In this document: piece by piece, positions 7,557 to 21,300 of the stretch
How positions within the stretch are numbered: the stretch's first letter is position 1
Layout: every line of letters begins with the position of its first letter
From: Hydractinia symbiolongicarpus
Lineage: Eukaryota; Cnidaria; Hydrozoa; Anthoathecata; Hydractiniidae
Direction of reading: 5' to 3'
Assembly (NCBI RefSeq): GCF_029227915.1
Contig: NC_079884.1
Span: 24,368,001-24,428,000 of the forward strand
Length of the DNA stretch: 60,000 nt
Made by a program: the position numbers and the translations under genes
Notes under the pieces: model-generated
Seen by the model: the letters and a program-made list of their open reading frames with translations, nothing else
Databases searched by the model: none
Told to the model about the DNA's origin: nothing

Positions 7557-10500
7557 TTATTCTTCATCACCCCTCTGTAGCACATTTATTAAGACTATGC
7601 TAATTGCTCCTTGTTTTGTTAATACATCTGCTAACTAATGTTTGGTAGAAATCAATTCAATCTCTTTCTGATTGATACTCTGTGTAAGGGAAGCCATATC
7701 AAACCTTAACCGTTTGTCTTCCAAAGACTTTGTTGAATGGGCAGCTTCGAACAATGATTTGTTATTTGTATGACATAAGATGCCTTCTAGATTAGTATTC
7801 AACACTTCATTTATAACATTCTTCTCCCATATGCATTAATCTCCTTAGACTGCCATGTGATAGGTGCCATAAGATTCTCAACACATTTTAGGAAAAAAAA
7901 AATTCCACTTTGAGAGCTGCCATCTTGAAGGTTCCCAAATGAAGCATCAGAATATAAGGTCAGTTGTAATGGAAGCTTAAGCTTCCAAAATTTCAAGGAA
8001 ATGTTAGGATCCAACATCTTTACCACTTTATTGGCTCTCATGACATTATCAACTACTGCACAGTTTAGTTTTGTGCTTAGCTGGCACACATCAAATGAAA
8101 TGTCAGGCCTTGATTGTGATGACATCGAGTTTAGTTGCCCACATATGCATCGGAAGTTTGATTGTTCTTCATGTGATAGTTTTCTATTTCTGTCTGTTGT
8201 GTTTTGTATCTTGATCAGTTACAAACTTGCCACATAGTTCTTTTGGTCATAGTTAATGGAACCATTAGATTGTTGTATATTGACATCAACATATTTGAAA
8301 TTGGTGTAATCTTCAGATCCAATGAGAAAAGTTTCTCTGATAGGCGAAATGACCTTCACTTAAAAATCATGGGATCCTCCCCTTAGAAAATCATCAACAT
8401 GTATTACAATCAGTCCTTGGCAGCAGTTATCTTGAATCCAATAACATAATGCTTTATCAAATAAAGACATTCTCAACCCCAAGCCGATTAGCTCTTCCTT
8501 TACACGTAGATACCAAGCTCCTGAAGCATCAGCAAGGGCGTATACAACTTTATTTAGTTTCCATAACACACCTGTTGTATTTGCTTCCTTTGGGGCTTTA
8601 TGATAACCTCTCTGTCAATCTGGTTGCCTTGAAGAAATGCCGTCTTGACATCTAAGTTGTGACAGTCCCAATCGTAGGTTGCTCACATCTTTAGTACAAT
8701 GCGAAGACTTTCTTTAGAAAAATTTGGGGAGTCCTTAGTCAGATTTTTGACCTTTTTTTCTTCGAAACCTCTTATGACCAAACGAGCTTTAACTGTTTTG
8801 TATCCCTCTATATTCTTAGTTGTGACCACCCATCTTGTGGATATTACAGATTGACCCTTATCTTCTATGGTGAAGAAAACTTTGTTGTCCTGCCAATTGG
8901 CTAATTTTTTATACTTTGCATTTAGGACCTCATCTGTTACAATTGCTTGAGTCGATAATAGTACTTCTTTAGTTTCGTTTGTCTCAACAACAGGTTGCCA
9001 GTCACTCACACATCTCTTGAATTCTAACCAATTTATTTCATCTGTGTCTTCATTTTGGATATTTAAACAGCTACCATACTGTCTGCCTTCTTTTCCTTTT
9101 CTGTTCACTTTTCCTGCTCTGCTGTGGACTAATCCCCTTGCCCATTCACTGTCGGGAGTTAGCTTGTAAATGATTTTTGTTTTCAACTTTGCTATTCCTG
9201 GGACTGTTGACGAATTGCTAACATTTTGATTGGTTGTGATTTCATTTTTTAATATGTTGTGTGTTGTTGTTTTATTCATTAAGGCACCGTCTGATGTTGT
9301 TTCTTTTGTTGTTGGTAAATTTGTTGTTTTCTCATCTGGTTCTTCTGTATTGTTACTGTCAAAACCATCTGCACCAACACATTCACCAAAAACATTATCG
9401 CGTTCAAGTGGAATGCAATTTTTCACTTGTGCAGTTGTCACTTCAGTACTCTTTTCCGTGTCTTGTGAAAGTTTTTGTGAATGCAAAACTTGGTCAAACT
9501 TCTGCAAGCGACACATGTGTACTCTAACATAACTTCCACCATGTTTTACAAGGACTTGCTTATTCTCCTGTCCAATTACAGTGCCTGGTCCATGCCATTT
9601 TTCACTGTCTTTTCTCTTATAGAAAACTCTATCTCCATTAATATATCGCTCATCATTGTAACACTGAACATTATGCCTCAATGCTCTTCGTATACGCTCA
9701 GAAGACTCTACTGCTATAAAGGTTCTTCGTAATGCATGCATTACAGCAAGGTTATGGGCTACGGTTTTACTTGAAACTGTGTCATTTATAGCTGGAAAAT
9801 GATCAGTGAGGATGCAGGGATAGTCGTGACTTTTACCATAAACAAGTTGATTTGGTGAAAATCCCTTGTTGTTTAATAAAGAATTCTTTGCACTTACAGC
9901 CCAGAATAGTGCGCGATTGTGTGTACATTTTGTGTCCTCAATAATTATTTTCAGCGTTTCCTTAATCATACCATTGTGTCGTTCACATCATCCATTTGAC
10001 CAAGGACTTTCAGCTGCAGTTGTTGCAAACTCTATGTTAAACTGCTCACACATTTCTTCATACACTTTGTTAACAAATTCTTCACCATTATCAGCTAGAA
10101 ACTTCCTTGGTTGACCAAATCGGGCTAAATAAATTTCAAAAATAATATCTGTTATTACATCTTTGTCTTTCGTCTTTGTCAATCTTGCTGATGAAAATCT
10201 GGCAAAACATCTATGATATGGATAAACCACAATAAGTTGCACGAGATCTAGAGCCATACACTGGTTAAATTCTGATGACATTGGTAAGCCAACAATAGGG
10301 CGCGGTCTTGGTTTTCTGTATTTGATGCACACTTCACAAGAGTTTGATACTTCATCGATGACTTTCATAAATTCACTTCGGTCATTTAAGAAGGAATTAG
10401 ATGCTTTGATGAAAGATTTTAATTTTTCAGCACTTGGATGGCAAAATTGACGATGAAGTTTGATGATCTTACTTTTTCTTGATTTTGTACTTGCACAAAC

Positions 10501-10590
10501 AAAGGTAACCAGGGGTAACAAGTGGTCATGTCTCTTTCCATCCATCTCTATTATGTTGTTGTTCAAAGGTATGCAATAGTGACCTGTACC
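7557..10590 (-). pseudogene. Copia pol remnant (integrase, RT, RNase H)
   Basis: From 10566 downward the sequence shows an H-H-C-C zinc knuckle (L-H-R-Q-F-C-H, C-E-V-C), integrase Asp residues in A-L-D-L and A-D-N-G-E-E-F, and the third catalytic region around 9980. The RT region has W-V-V-T-T-K, K-A-R-L-V-I-R-G-F, L-D-V-K-T-A-F-L-Q-G and the V-D-D catalytic motif near 8385. RNase H follows with Y-S-D-A-S-F-G near 7940 and the family C-terminal A-D-V-L-T-K-Q near 7620. Breaks: in-frame TGA at about 9985 and 8683, a one-base frameshift near 8597 in the CCCCAAAGG run, a TAA at 8360 and further stops toward the end. The longest intact piece is 8683-9969. Confidence 0.9.
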
Positions 10591-12327
10591 TTAGCAAATG
10601 TTTGTAGATAGGTAAGCTATCTTAAGCGAGGTTGTTGATATGCTTAGCATGTAGTAGGTGATAAAAAACCTTCTGCAGACATGATGATAACAGCTATCTT
10701 TATGCATTTTGGCTTGGTACTCTTTATACATTAAGCTATTAGCTAGCTCAACTTTTTCAATGTTTGCAATTTACGATAGGAATAAAGACTTTATTCCTAT
10801 CGTAAAATGCCATAGCAATATATTTGTTTAAAGTCAGATACACAAGATTAAATTCTACAAATATATATATTTCTGTTAACCCAATTTGCAAAACTTCATC
10901 AAATATTTACTTAAATAATAAATTTATTCAAGGAAAAGAATACAATAAAATTTGGAGAAAGGGGAATCTAGTGTATCCGAGAAAGCTATAAATTGCAATA
11001 ATACCTTCACCGTATTCATGTAGAGGCAGGCAAAATCAACCCACTCCACCTACAGGCTCAAAAGGACGCTGTATGATAAAAAATTTGCCTATTTGAATTA
11101 AAATTTGGTGGGTTTTGTATTGACGGAGTAGCTTTATATAAGAAAATAAGAAACTAGGTTGCACCAATCAAGCATGGCACATATTTTTATTTATACCCTA
11201 TCTGACAATTTTAATTATGAGTATTTCAATTTTATTTTTAGCAAAGAATATGGTTTCGAGCAAGAAGTATTTTTTATAGCCCACTTCACTACTGGGCACC
11301 TTAACAGCTATTTTCCACTTTAAGAAAATTTTTCATTGAACGAAATGGAGATAAACAGAACAGAAAATTTCCTACTTTTAATTTCTGTTTCATAACATTG
11401 CACATTTTTATAAAGAAAGTAAACATTCTTTGCGCAATTCTCACAAAATGAAATAACCTGATTGGCTAAATAACTCTCTACTTGTCTTTTTCATACACAA
11501 CGCAAAGAAAAAGTTGAACTCGATTCTACTTTGCTAAGAACGTAATAGACAAGAACATTTTCTGTTCACGTCAAATAAGCTTTTTAAGTATGCATACACA
11601 GAAACCTTTCTGTTCTTTTCCAATTGTTTTTTCACGGGAATATTTTTTTAAGTGAAAAATAACATTTAGTTTATATCCCTTTCAGTACCTGCACTCATAC
11701 TTGTATTCCGATTAAGGAGACATTTTGTAGAACTTGCTAACTTTGCAAAATATCCCTTGATGGTTCTGCTGTTTACTTAGCAGAATGTGTAGGACAAGCT
11801 GTGATTATATCTGAAGCTGTCTACATATACCTAGAAATTAAAAAAACCTTTTCTATAAACTACATGTGAAGACTAACAATGAATTATCCTAAGTTTAGCA
11901 GAGAAACTCTGTGTTCAGGAAAACTAGTTAAACTATATCAAATACTAATAAGACAGCACACCTTTTTTTAAAGTTAAAAGACGCCTATTGCAGTTGCCAA
12001 GATAATTTTCCCTGTATTTTTTAGTCGTAAGACAATACAATATTTTAGCAGTTAGTACGTTTTCTGTTGCTGGAAAATAACATTCTGCCCGCTAAAGTTC
12101 CGCCATTGTTAGTCGGATAAATTAACGTATGACGCGTTCGCCTAATTTGGCCATATTTTGGCCCAAAATCACTCAACGATACCAGGGTATTTTTCTTCGT
12201 CTTCTCTCATATCAAAAAAGACAAGATACCCTAGGGACGAGGGTGCGCCTCTCCCTTAATCTGGTCAGATTTAGTGAGAGATGAGCAAAAAACGTTTTAG
12301 TGGCCGCTACAAAATAAATTTTAAGCG
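10591..12327. other. Noncoding stretch
   Basis: A+T-rich with no supported gene. It contains the perfect hairpin at 10770-10806. The promoter of the transporter gene at 12328 should lie in its right part, but I see no distinctive promoter element. Confidence 0.6.
10770..10806. repeat. Perfect hairpin, 17-bp arms
   Basis: TTTACGATAGGAATAAA, a 3-base GAC loop and the exact reverse complement. It may be a transposon scar or foldback footprint; no gene is adjacent. Confidence 0.85.
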
Positions 12328-15300
12328 ATGGTAGAACTAAAGTGGATTATTAGAAAGTGCTTCTCCAAACTTTGTCATTGTCTTCCTAAGTACTGCAAGG
12401 TTGATGGATCGAGTGGGACTTATGATAATGTACAGGGTTACTTATAACAATATATCTCACATATGTACCGTTTGTTCTTTTTTTGTTTCTACTTAGTTAT
12501 TTGGATCTATGACATTAACAATATTGTTTCCATTCCTTCCAAAGTTAGTAAAGGTAATATTTCATTAATCTATTATTCCGTTGTAGCAATGTTATAACGC
12601 TCGCCATAGATCCGCCCGCCCGTTGGCCTTTACGCTTGTCCGCCTATCCACCCGTCTGCCCGAGTTAACGAACGACCTACGGACTAATTTTTAAAATTGT
12701 GTTTACATAATCGTGCTGTAGAAATACTTTTTTGTAAGATTAATTTTAACAATATTTTTAGTCTTTTGGAGTTTCAGAAGTAGAAATAGGTAAAATCAAT
12801 TATTTTAATGAATTTTTCGGTGTTTGTTAACTTAAAATGACTTTACTTCATACTATTGTCATAGGATTCTACGCTGGAATTATTGGTTCGTCATTTTACG
12901 CCGGTAGATCATTATGCAGGTAGGAAAGGAAGACAACCATCTTAAAAGTTCACATAATCTTTGTAAATTTAATTAATGCGATCTATATCGACGTTGTCAA
13001 TACCACCGTAATAATACGTAGAAAACTTAAAATAATAATTTTTTGTTTAGCATTTTATGGGGATACATGGTTGATTGGAAAGGGAAAAAATTTACACTTA
13101 TATTAACCCTTACGACGTTAACACTCTCCACGATTGGGTTTGGACTCACCAGAAGTTTTGCTTGGGCATTTATAACACGATTTCTGCAAGGCTGCTTTCT
13201 AGGTTTGCGAAAAATGTCATTTTTTACTTTTTCATTTCAGTAATAGATTTTGTAACATTTTTTTGTGTGCTTAAAATTGCTACTATTATGAAACGTGTTT
13301 AATTCCGGACAAATCAGCTTACATCGAATTTTAAATCCTGAAAGAATAACTGCACCCCACAGTGCGCAATTGACCCCAAGAAATGTTCAAAGTTCTATTT
13401 ATGCAAGACTTTGCACTTATTTAAAATATCATCTTAAAGGCATTATACTAAAAACAAACCTATATCCAAAGAGAAAATGCAGAAATCTGCCCGCCACCAC
13501 ACGCAGATACTGTACTTGACTCACAGATCAAAAAATTAAGTATTATAATAGACCAGTCATAAGCTCATTTAACAATCCACCGAAATTTACCTGTTGCTAC
13601 TCACAGCTACTATGTTTGATTTACGGAAAATATATCACATTTATTATGATTCGTGACCATAGACATTTTTTTCCTACGATGAATGAGATCCAAAAAACGA
13701 GCTAATAACTGTTTCCTGGCAACTCAGGTTGTTATTAAAAAAAAAATTTAAAGAGCAATTAAAGTAAAAATTAGATTTGAGGGCGTTATGTTTTTACTGC
13801 AGAACAATTGTCAACCATACCAATTCATTATTTGACTATATTGACATAAATTGCACGTTGCAAGGGAACCATCGTTAAAAATCTTTTATTAATACACAAC
13901 AAAATTTCACTTGAATTTAATGATGATGAAAGTCTAAAAAACACGGTAAGTTTAAACGGACCATTTAAATGTAAGATAAAAAAAACTTACCGTGTAAACA
14001 GGAAGGATGTACATCTTTCTTCGCTTCTATAAGTTTTTTTTAAAATTTGGGCATGTTAAACTGTTCCCAAAATACATAATGAGATATTGTTTAAACAAAA
14101 GATTTGAGCATATTTTTTGTGTTTTTAATCAATACTGCTTTTTTTTCTTCTACTATTTTCCCTTTTGCTCCTATAGCAATAAACTTAAAGTGTTTTTTCT
14201 TTGATATTCATTGTAAGAAGACTTTTTAAAAAAACTTGTAAATTTCACCTTAATGTGTAGCCTTTTCCTCCAACTAAACGGTCCGCTTAAAATTACCATG
14301 CATTTTAGCACTAAGTTTCTTTATTTACACAGGCTCAACTGTCGCTTACTTGTTGCCTTGTGCTTTTAGAATATCTCAAACTCACGCGTTAAGTTGCTCA
14401 GTTAGGCTATAGTTTGCCAAGAGAAATTAAAATTTAGTTCTAAACCTGTTTGACGTGGACTAGGGGCGGGTTCAAAGACTTCCCCTTTGATCTGGATGAA
14501 AAACATGTTCAAAAAATTTCCAAAAAGGAAACGAAAATTTACTTGGTTCATCTTTTATTTTTTAACTGTGATTTTTTCGAAAAATAATAATGCGATTTTT
14601 TGCATTAGTTCTGTGTTACTTTACATTATTTTAACTTCCAGTTTTTTTGCTAATAAAATAATCCTTATAAAGAAGGCGTGTATAAGATTAATTAAAGTAC
14701 AAACTAAATACAAGAGTTACATTTTTTTAGGATTAGGTGTAGTAATCATTTCCTACATTTCTGATATATGTGATGACACAAACAGAGTAAGTTTTTAATA
14801 GTCAACGTCTGCATTTTTTCTGCGAATACTTTGCTACGTTCGTTAATGCCTCTAATTTAAAGCGTCGTCTAATTAATTCGAATGGTCTTTTTTTAAAATT
14901 TTCTTAATTTAGTTCCTGTTATTTTCAATTCGACGCAATTTTCACTGATTTTTGTTTTTCCTCTAAGATATTGAGACTGAGGTAGGATTTCTCCCTAATT
15001 AGAGTGCGAACCAGATAATTTGTGAACATTTTTTCTGGTTCTTAATAATTTATGCTGAAAGATAAAAGTAGCCTTATTTACAAACTTCATTTTAAAAACG
15101 GATTTTTATCACCCTCGTCGTCCATGTGCTTGTTTGTGTTTTCCATACAATTTTCATAAAATGAGGTCTTTGAGCTTTGGATTTATCTGTTGTTGATTCC
15201 GTAGACAATAAATGATGAAAGAAATGAGTTATAAGAAGAAAGAAAATAACTAAATTTAAGAAAAATGTTGTTGTTGTTTCCGCATCTATTTTAGTGCGAC

Positions 15301-18300
15301 TAAGCTCCAATTTCGTTTATTTTCTCAATTATTAGTTTGACCCTCCGAAAATAAATATATTTGCGGTCGCAATTAAGAATAACCGTAAATATATATTAAA
15401 TATTCTTTACTTTCCAGCCCCTCGGTATGACACTAGTTATGAGCGCATGTACAACTGGTATTGTAATCGGGCAATCGTTAGGAGGTAATCCCTTTGATTT
15501 TAATCTGTCAAAAAAATGTTACCATATGTTAAAATTACTACAATCGCAGACGAAATAAGTGGCAAAATTTGAATTTTACGGTGAAAAGTAAGTGTATGAA
15601 GCTTGGGGTGAGAAAAACAGTATTTTGTGAAAATTAAGTATATAGTGAAAATTATCACTATATTTTGTTTGCGATTGTAGTGCAAAGCTAATTTTTCGAT
15701 CTTTGTCCTCTATCTGATATGTTAGGCCTAGAAGGAACACAAATTGATATTTATTATAGTGACTCGCTATAGAATGAATGTGGTAAAAAAGCAAAATATA
15801 AAAAACAAGTTTTATAATAGCTTAAGCCTTTCGGTTAAAACCATCCTCAGTGCACACATAGATGTAATACATTTTAATGTAAGCGTATGAAAATGAGAGT
15901 AATTGTAGTAGTCCCAGGTGATAAAGACTCTTATGTCGTAATAATGAAAAAATCAGATTATGTCAGTAAAATACAAGAGATGATTGACAAAGGCATTAGA
16001 GATGGTGTATATGCTCCGACAGAGGACTCCACGCTGCAAGATTTAAAACGTTTGCAAGACTTTCTTTATCGAAACTTCAAAAATTATGAACATTACGAAA
16101 AGATGAAACCTAGCTTCCACCAGCCAGCGCAGCTGTAGGGTATAACAAAAACACATAAATTTACAAATGCAAGTGAAAAATCAGTGGAGAGCTTAAAGTT
16201 CCGACCAATTATAACACAAACAGGTACGTGCACGTATACTACTGCCCAAGTGATGGGTGATTATTTAAAACCTCTATGAAAACAACTATACCAGAAAAGA
16301 CACCCAGCACTTTTTCTAAAATGATTCAGGAACCGCCACTTTTCGATCAAAACGAAGAATATGTACCATATGACGTAGAGTCTCTTTTTAAAAACGTTTC
16401 TATTGCTGAAACAATTGAGTATATTTTGGACGAAATTCATGTTCACCAAAAACTGGCCATCATTTGTAGCAGACTAATTTTTAGGAGGCTGTTGTTAAAA
16501 CTGAAAACGGAGAGTATAATCATTTTGCAGTCAAATTTTTACAAACAGACTGATGGCTATACAATGGGTGGCCCTCTCACTGTTATTTTCACCAACATTT
16601 TCTTAACAAAGTTAGAAAAGGAATGTATTGAACCATTGAAACCACGGTTTTATAAACGATACGTAGATGACGATACTATTGAAGTTAACTCTGAAAGGTT
16701 CTTGGACACCAAATTAGTAAACGAAAATGGTATTTATCGTACACAAGAATACCATCCAAGTATCCCACACATTGGACATCGCAAATTCCAAATGCTATCA
16801 GTGGCGATCTCAGTCGTGCAAATCGTATCTCGAATGACTTCGAAATGGAAAAGAATGTAAAAAAATTTTTTTGACTTACCAAAATCATTTAGAAGTTTTA
16901 TTTTGTGAAAAAAATAAAGAAGTTTCCAAATCACTCAAAGTTTCAGAAGTGCGACTTCAAACAAAAAGTTTGAAATCGAAAACAAATGGAACACAAAAAA
17001 GATACCCCAACTGTTTTCACTAAAAGATCGAAATCCATACCCTTCTTGCGTTATTTATGAAAGAACGTGTACCACTTGTAACACATCTTACATTGGCGAA
17101 ACAAGACGAAATACTGTGGATCGCTGAAATGAGCATAATAATCCAACCAAGAATTCCAAACCACCAAACCAAATTTACCGTAATCCTGAGCATCAGTTTA
17201 GTTGAAAAATTTTGATGAAAGCACCTCTGAGAACGAGGTTGGGGAAAAACTTAGAAGCTCCATTTATCGCATTGAAACGTCCAAAATTAAATAATCAGCA
17301 TAAATCTAAAGAACTTCTGCTTTTTAGAAATGGAGTGACGTGACAGAAATGTATACGTCGACGTTATCACAAAATGTGTATCAGCTGATATACATCCGTG
17401 ATAACAAAATGTGATTTCGATATATGTAGTAAATGATGATTGCCTTCTTGAGGGTAATTATATTTTATTGTATATATGTAAATAATTTTTTAAAAACTCA
17501 TACTTATTTAAAAATACGTTAACATTAAAATTAATTACATCTATGTATGCACTGAGGATGGTTTTAACCGATAAGTTTATGCTATTTTAAAAGTTGTTTT
17601 TATATTTTACTTTTTACCACAAATAATAATATAGGATTTGCTATATATACGTAATGTACACTTTTTCTTTAAGCGTTTTTAGCTTTTCCAGTGGAACGAT
17701 ATCCTAAAGTTTTTAGGAAAGGTAAGTCAGTATTTAAAGCATAAGTATTTATTCTACGTTATATGGGCTAAGATTGTTTATTTTGTTTTCAGTTTTTTAG
17801 GATTCAAACATCATAGCCTTATTACTTTGTAGGTTCTATTTTTGATCAATTTGTGATTCTGCTTCCCAACATGGTATTGGCAGTATGTTTTGTATTGATG
17901 ATCGTCCTGGCGATATATGTTCTTCCGCCTGATAAAAAGTAGGTTAAATAAATTGCTATACCCTTTTTGAAATCAACGGAAGATTCGTGCAATTTCCAAA
18001 TACATCAGCGTCATATAAACCGTTTTGTATATTATGCAAATTACGGAAGAGTTATTGAATCCTTTGATGAGATTTTTAAATTTATCTTCATATTTCCCCG
18101 CCAAACTATGCCAACATGTTTTTAATATCAAAACATCCTAAATTTTAACATTAGACCGTTTAAACAGTTTCTATGTTGTATTTTTCACTGGTTATTGTAA
18201 AAACATGTATTTTAAATACTTGATTGGTCGCTGAGGCTTGTTTGTAAGAAATGCACAATTTAATGGTACCCTTTTCTTTTCATAAACAATGCCAATTTTT

Positions 18301-21300
18301 AACGAACGTCACCAAAACAAATGGTAAACAATGTGTTTGAAACAAATAAGTGATAGGTAATAGTAAAAATACTTAAATACTTTGAAAATAAACAATTCGC
18401 TTAAGGTAAACTATGACAACACAATTCTTCAGGGCTTCTTTTTCTGAAACAGCTAAGTAATAAAAACAACGGTGAGACCTTTAAAATTTTTGATATATTC
18501 TTATGAGCCAGTAGTCAGGAGTCAGTAGTGGGGACTTTACTGGTATAAAATATGTAATAGAATACTTTTTTCCGTCTAAAACAAATATTATACTCAATTT
18601 GCGTAAGCCTCTGTGTTGTTTGCGCAAATTACTAGTTGTAAGTGCAAAGGCTTATTTAAAGGTTTTTTCGGGTACTTATGGTAATAAATCCTTACTAAAA
18701 AATGCATCGTGGGCTAATAAATGGATTACTGTTGATCATATTTAGGGTTATTAAAACAGAAAGAGAGACACTACTTAAAGACAAAGACAATGCTAAAATT
18801 CATTGTAAAGGGAAAGATAAACAAACGTTCAAGAATCTTGTAAGGTATGTTGTTATTCAATTTTTCCTCGCAGTGTTTACGAAGAGGAAAAGAAAAACTA
18901 AATCGGTGTTTCTTTTGTTTTCATCATTGCCTACTTTTTATCTTCTTCTTGTTTTAGGAACAAAAACTGTTTATTATCGTTTTTATTGTATCTAACAACT
19001 GGAATAGTAAATAATGGATTTGATGAAATGTTTCCTGTTCTTGCAGCTACTACACATGAATATGGTAAGTTCCGCACATAAATTTTAGAACTGAAAGGTA
19101 AGGAAGGAAATACAACGTTAATGATTATTGCTTTAATGCAATTCCATCCTTAATTTCCCTGTATAATTTATCTTGGACATATTTCACCCGGAAAAAATTT
19201 CCCTGAATGATTTCCCACCGGATAAATTTCGCCTAATTATCCTCTCTGGTTAATTCCCTACTGGGCAGTATTTTCAGGGTACAACTATCAAAAGAGTCAA
19301 TGAGTCTTTTTCGCCACCAAAAGTAACGTTTCTAAACCTCACAACAATCATTTTTAAGCATTTTAACTTATATCTTATAACTTGGATTGAACTAATCAGG
19401 CCTGTTCACAAATAATGTTAACAGGAACATGTTGTTTAACAGAGAAACGACTACTTTAACTTAACACATGACCAAAATTTATACCTAATGTATCTCATCT
19501 TCTTACTTTACTTTGGAATTTAAAATTCATGTTACATACTGGACATCTTATCTTTTATTTCGTTAAGGAGGCTTTGATTTTAGCCCAGCAAATATTGGTA
19601 CAACACTCCTGATTATGGCTTTTGCAACTATTCTAGTTGTTACTACTGTTGGAACAAAAGTAGGTTGCGTTCATCTTTTACTCATTTCATTTTTATTTTC
19701 ATGTATTAATATTGAAATGATGCTATTTTCCACATCTCCCAGACAAACAAAAACAACAATTACTTTTTTGGTAAACCTTGGTATTTCGCGCTGGCTCACA
19801 AATTAACGCTGTTGACGTTATAAATTCACGACATAAAAAATAAAATTTAGAACATTGCCGATAGTGCCTTTTCAAAGTATGGCACTAATAATTAGATATA
19901 ACTGAAAATGACAGAAAAGTGCTGTACATATATTTCATATCCATAATATATTCTATATAAGCACTTACGTTGCTTTTAATTCAAGTTTTCTGATAACAGA
20001 AGCTTATTACTTTCTTCTTAATTCTGCACCAAAACATACCAAATTATTCCATATAAAGCCATTTGAGGTAACAACAAACAATGACTTTAAAAGCCTTTTT
20101 AAAGATACAAATTACCTTTTGTACGGCTATTTGGAATAGCAGTTTTAACAAATTCATTTGTTTTATGTTTGCCTCCAACTTCCGATTTTACTGATTTGCT
20201 GATGTAGCTTTTTTACCGTCAAAAACAAGAATACTTAAAAATATTGAAAGTTACTGTATCTATTTTGGGAAAATACCATTGAAAAAGTAGCAAATCATAA
20301 AAACATAATTATTCACTAGGCGGCTGTCTGCACTGTTGTAATAGAGTAGGTATAATGTCTTGTACGTCGACTTTTTGCGTGGTCTGGTTATTACACACGT
20401 TATCCAGAATGTGCGAGAAGAGAGAGAAACGTCTATGAATCAATGATCTTACTTGAACCGTTTCACAGACCCTGAAATAAAAAAGAGACTTTTTAGTGTT
20501 GAATTTTTCCCTGACCGTATTTGTTGCATATTTAGATTCTTCTGTGCTTTGGTGCAAAAAAAGTAAGTCTACAACTGTTTTGGAGAAAATGTTTCACTCT
20601 CTACAATACTCAATTACAACATTATGATGCATTACTAAAAATGATTTTACAATTTCCTTCTATCGATTTCTCCAAGCACGATTCTACTAACAAAAGAACT
20701 TTACCTTTATTTTAATCTCCTTTTGGAAATATCTAATTTTATGTATAGATTGCAATATAAATACAGAAACTGAATTTGTTTAGATGTTTATCTACTGCGT
20801 TCTCCTTCAATCAATTTGCTTTCCTATCCTCCCATTATTATCAAATCTTTCAAACGGGTATGTTTTATCACCATCCTTAATAATTATGTTGTAATAAAAG
20901 TTTCATTAAGATAGCTAGTCTAGTCTTCATTAATGTTTATATGGTTTTAAGGGAAATGAAAATTATTTCAATGTTAATTTTATTTCTGCCTCACAATATT
21001 CATGTAAACACGATTTATTCGAAATGAAACTATAGCACATTGTACAAAGCTATCATGATGGCGCATGTGCACTTTGCACAACCGCGATCTGAATAACTCC
21101 ATGTATACACAACGAAACTTAAATGTTGTTTGATATCTCCGGTTCCATGTAAAGACTTTCTCACCTTCATTATAGAGCATTATTTTGGTTGCTGTTAATG
21201 ACTCTAATGACAACCATACGTTTATGTAGCGAAGAAACAAGCATAGTGATGGCTGTTTTTATGAATAACTCAGTGGAGAATAACGTGCGTGGAATGGCTA

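Larger units (their letters stand above)
7138..10590 (-). mobile_element. Ty1/copia-like retrotransposon, 5'-truncated
   Basis: Pol domain order is GAG-pre-integrase zinc knuckle, integrase, reverse transcriptase, RNase H, then polypurine tract and LTR. This is the Ty1/copia order. Gag, protease and the 5' LTR are missing: recognisable coding sequence ends near 10590, just upstream of the zinc knuckle, and no LTR copy follows. The copy is dead. Confidence 0.85.

Noticed and set aside
12328-12360. Shared 16-mer ACTAAAGTGGATTATT at 6057 and 12337 as sign of a duplicated promoter
   Set aside because: The match does not extend beyond a few bases on either side, so it is probably chance in A+T-rich DNA.
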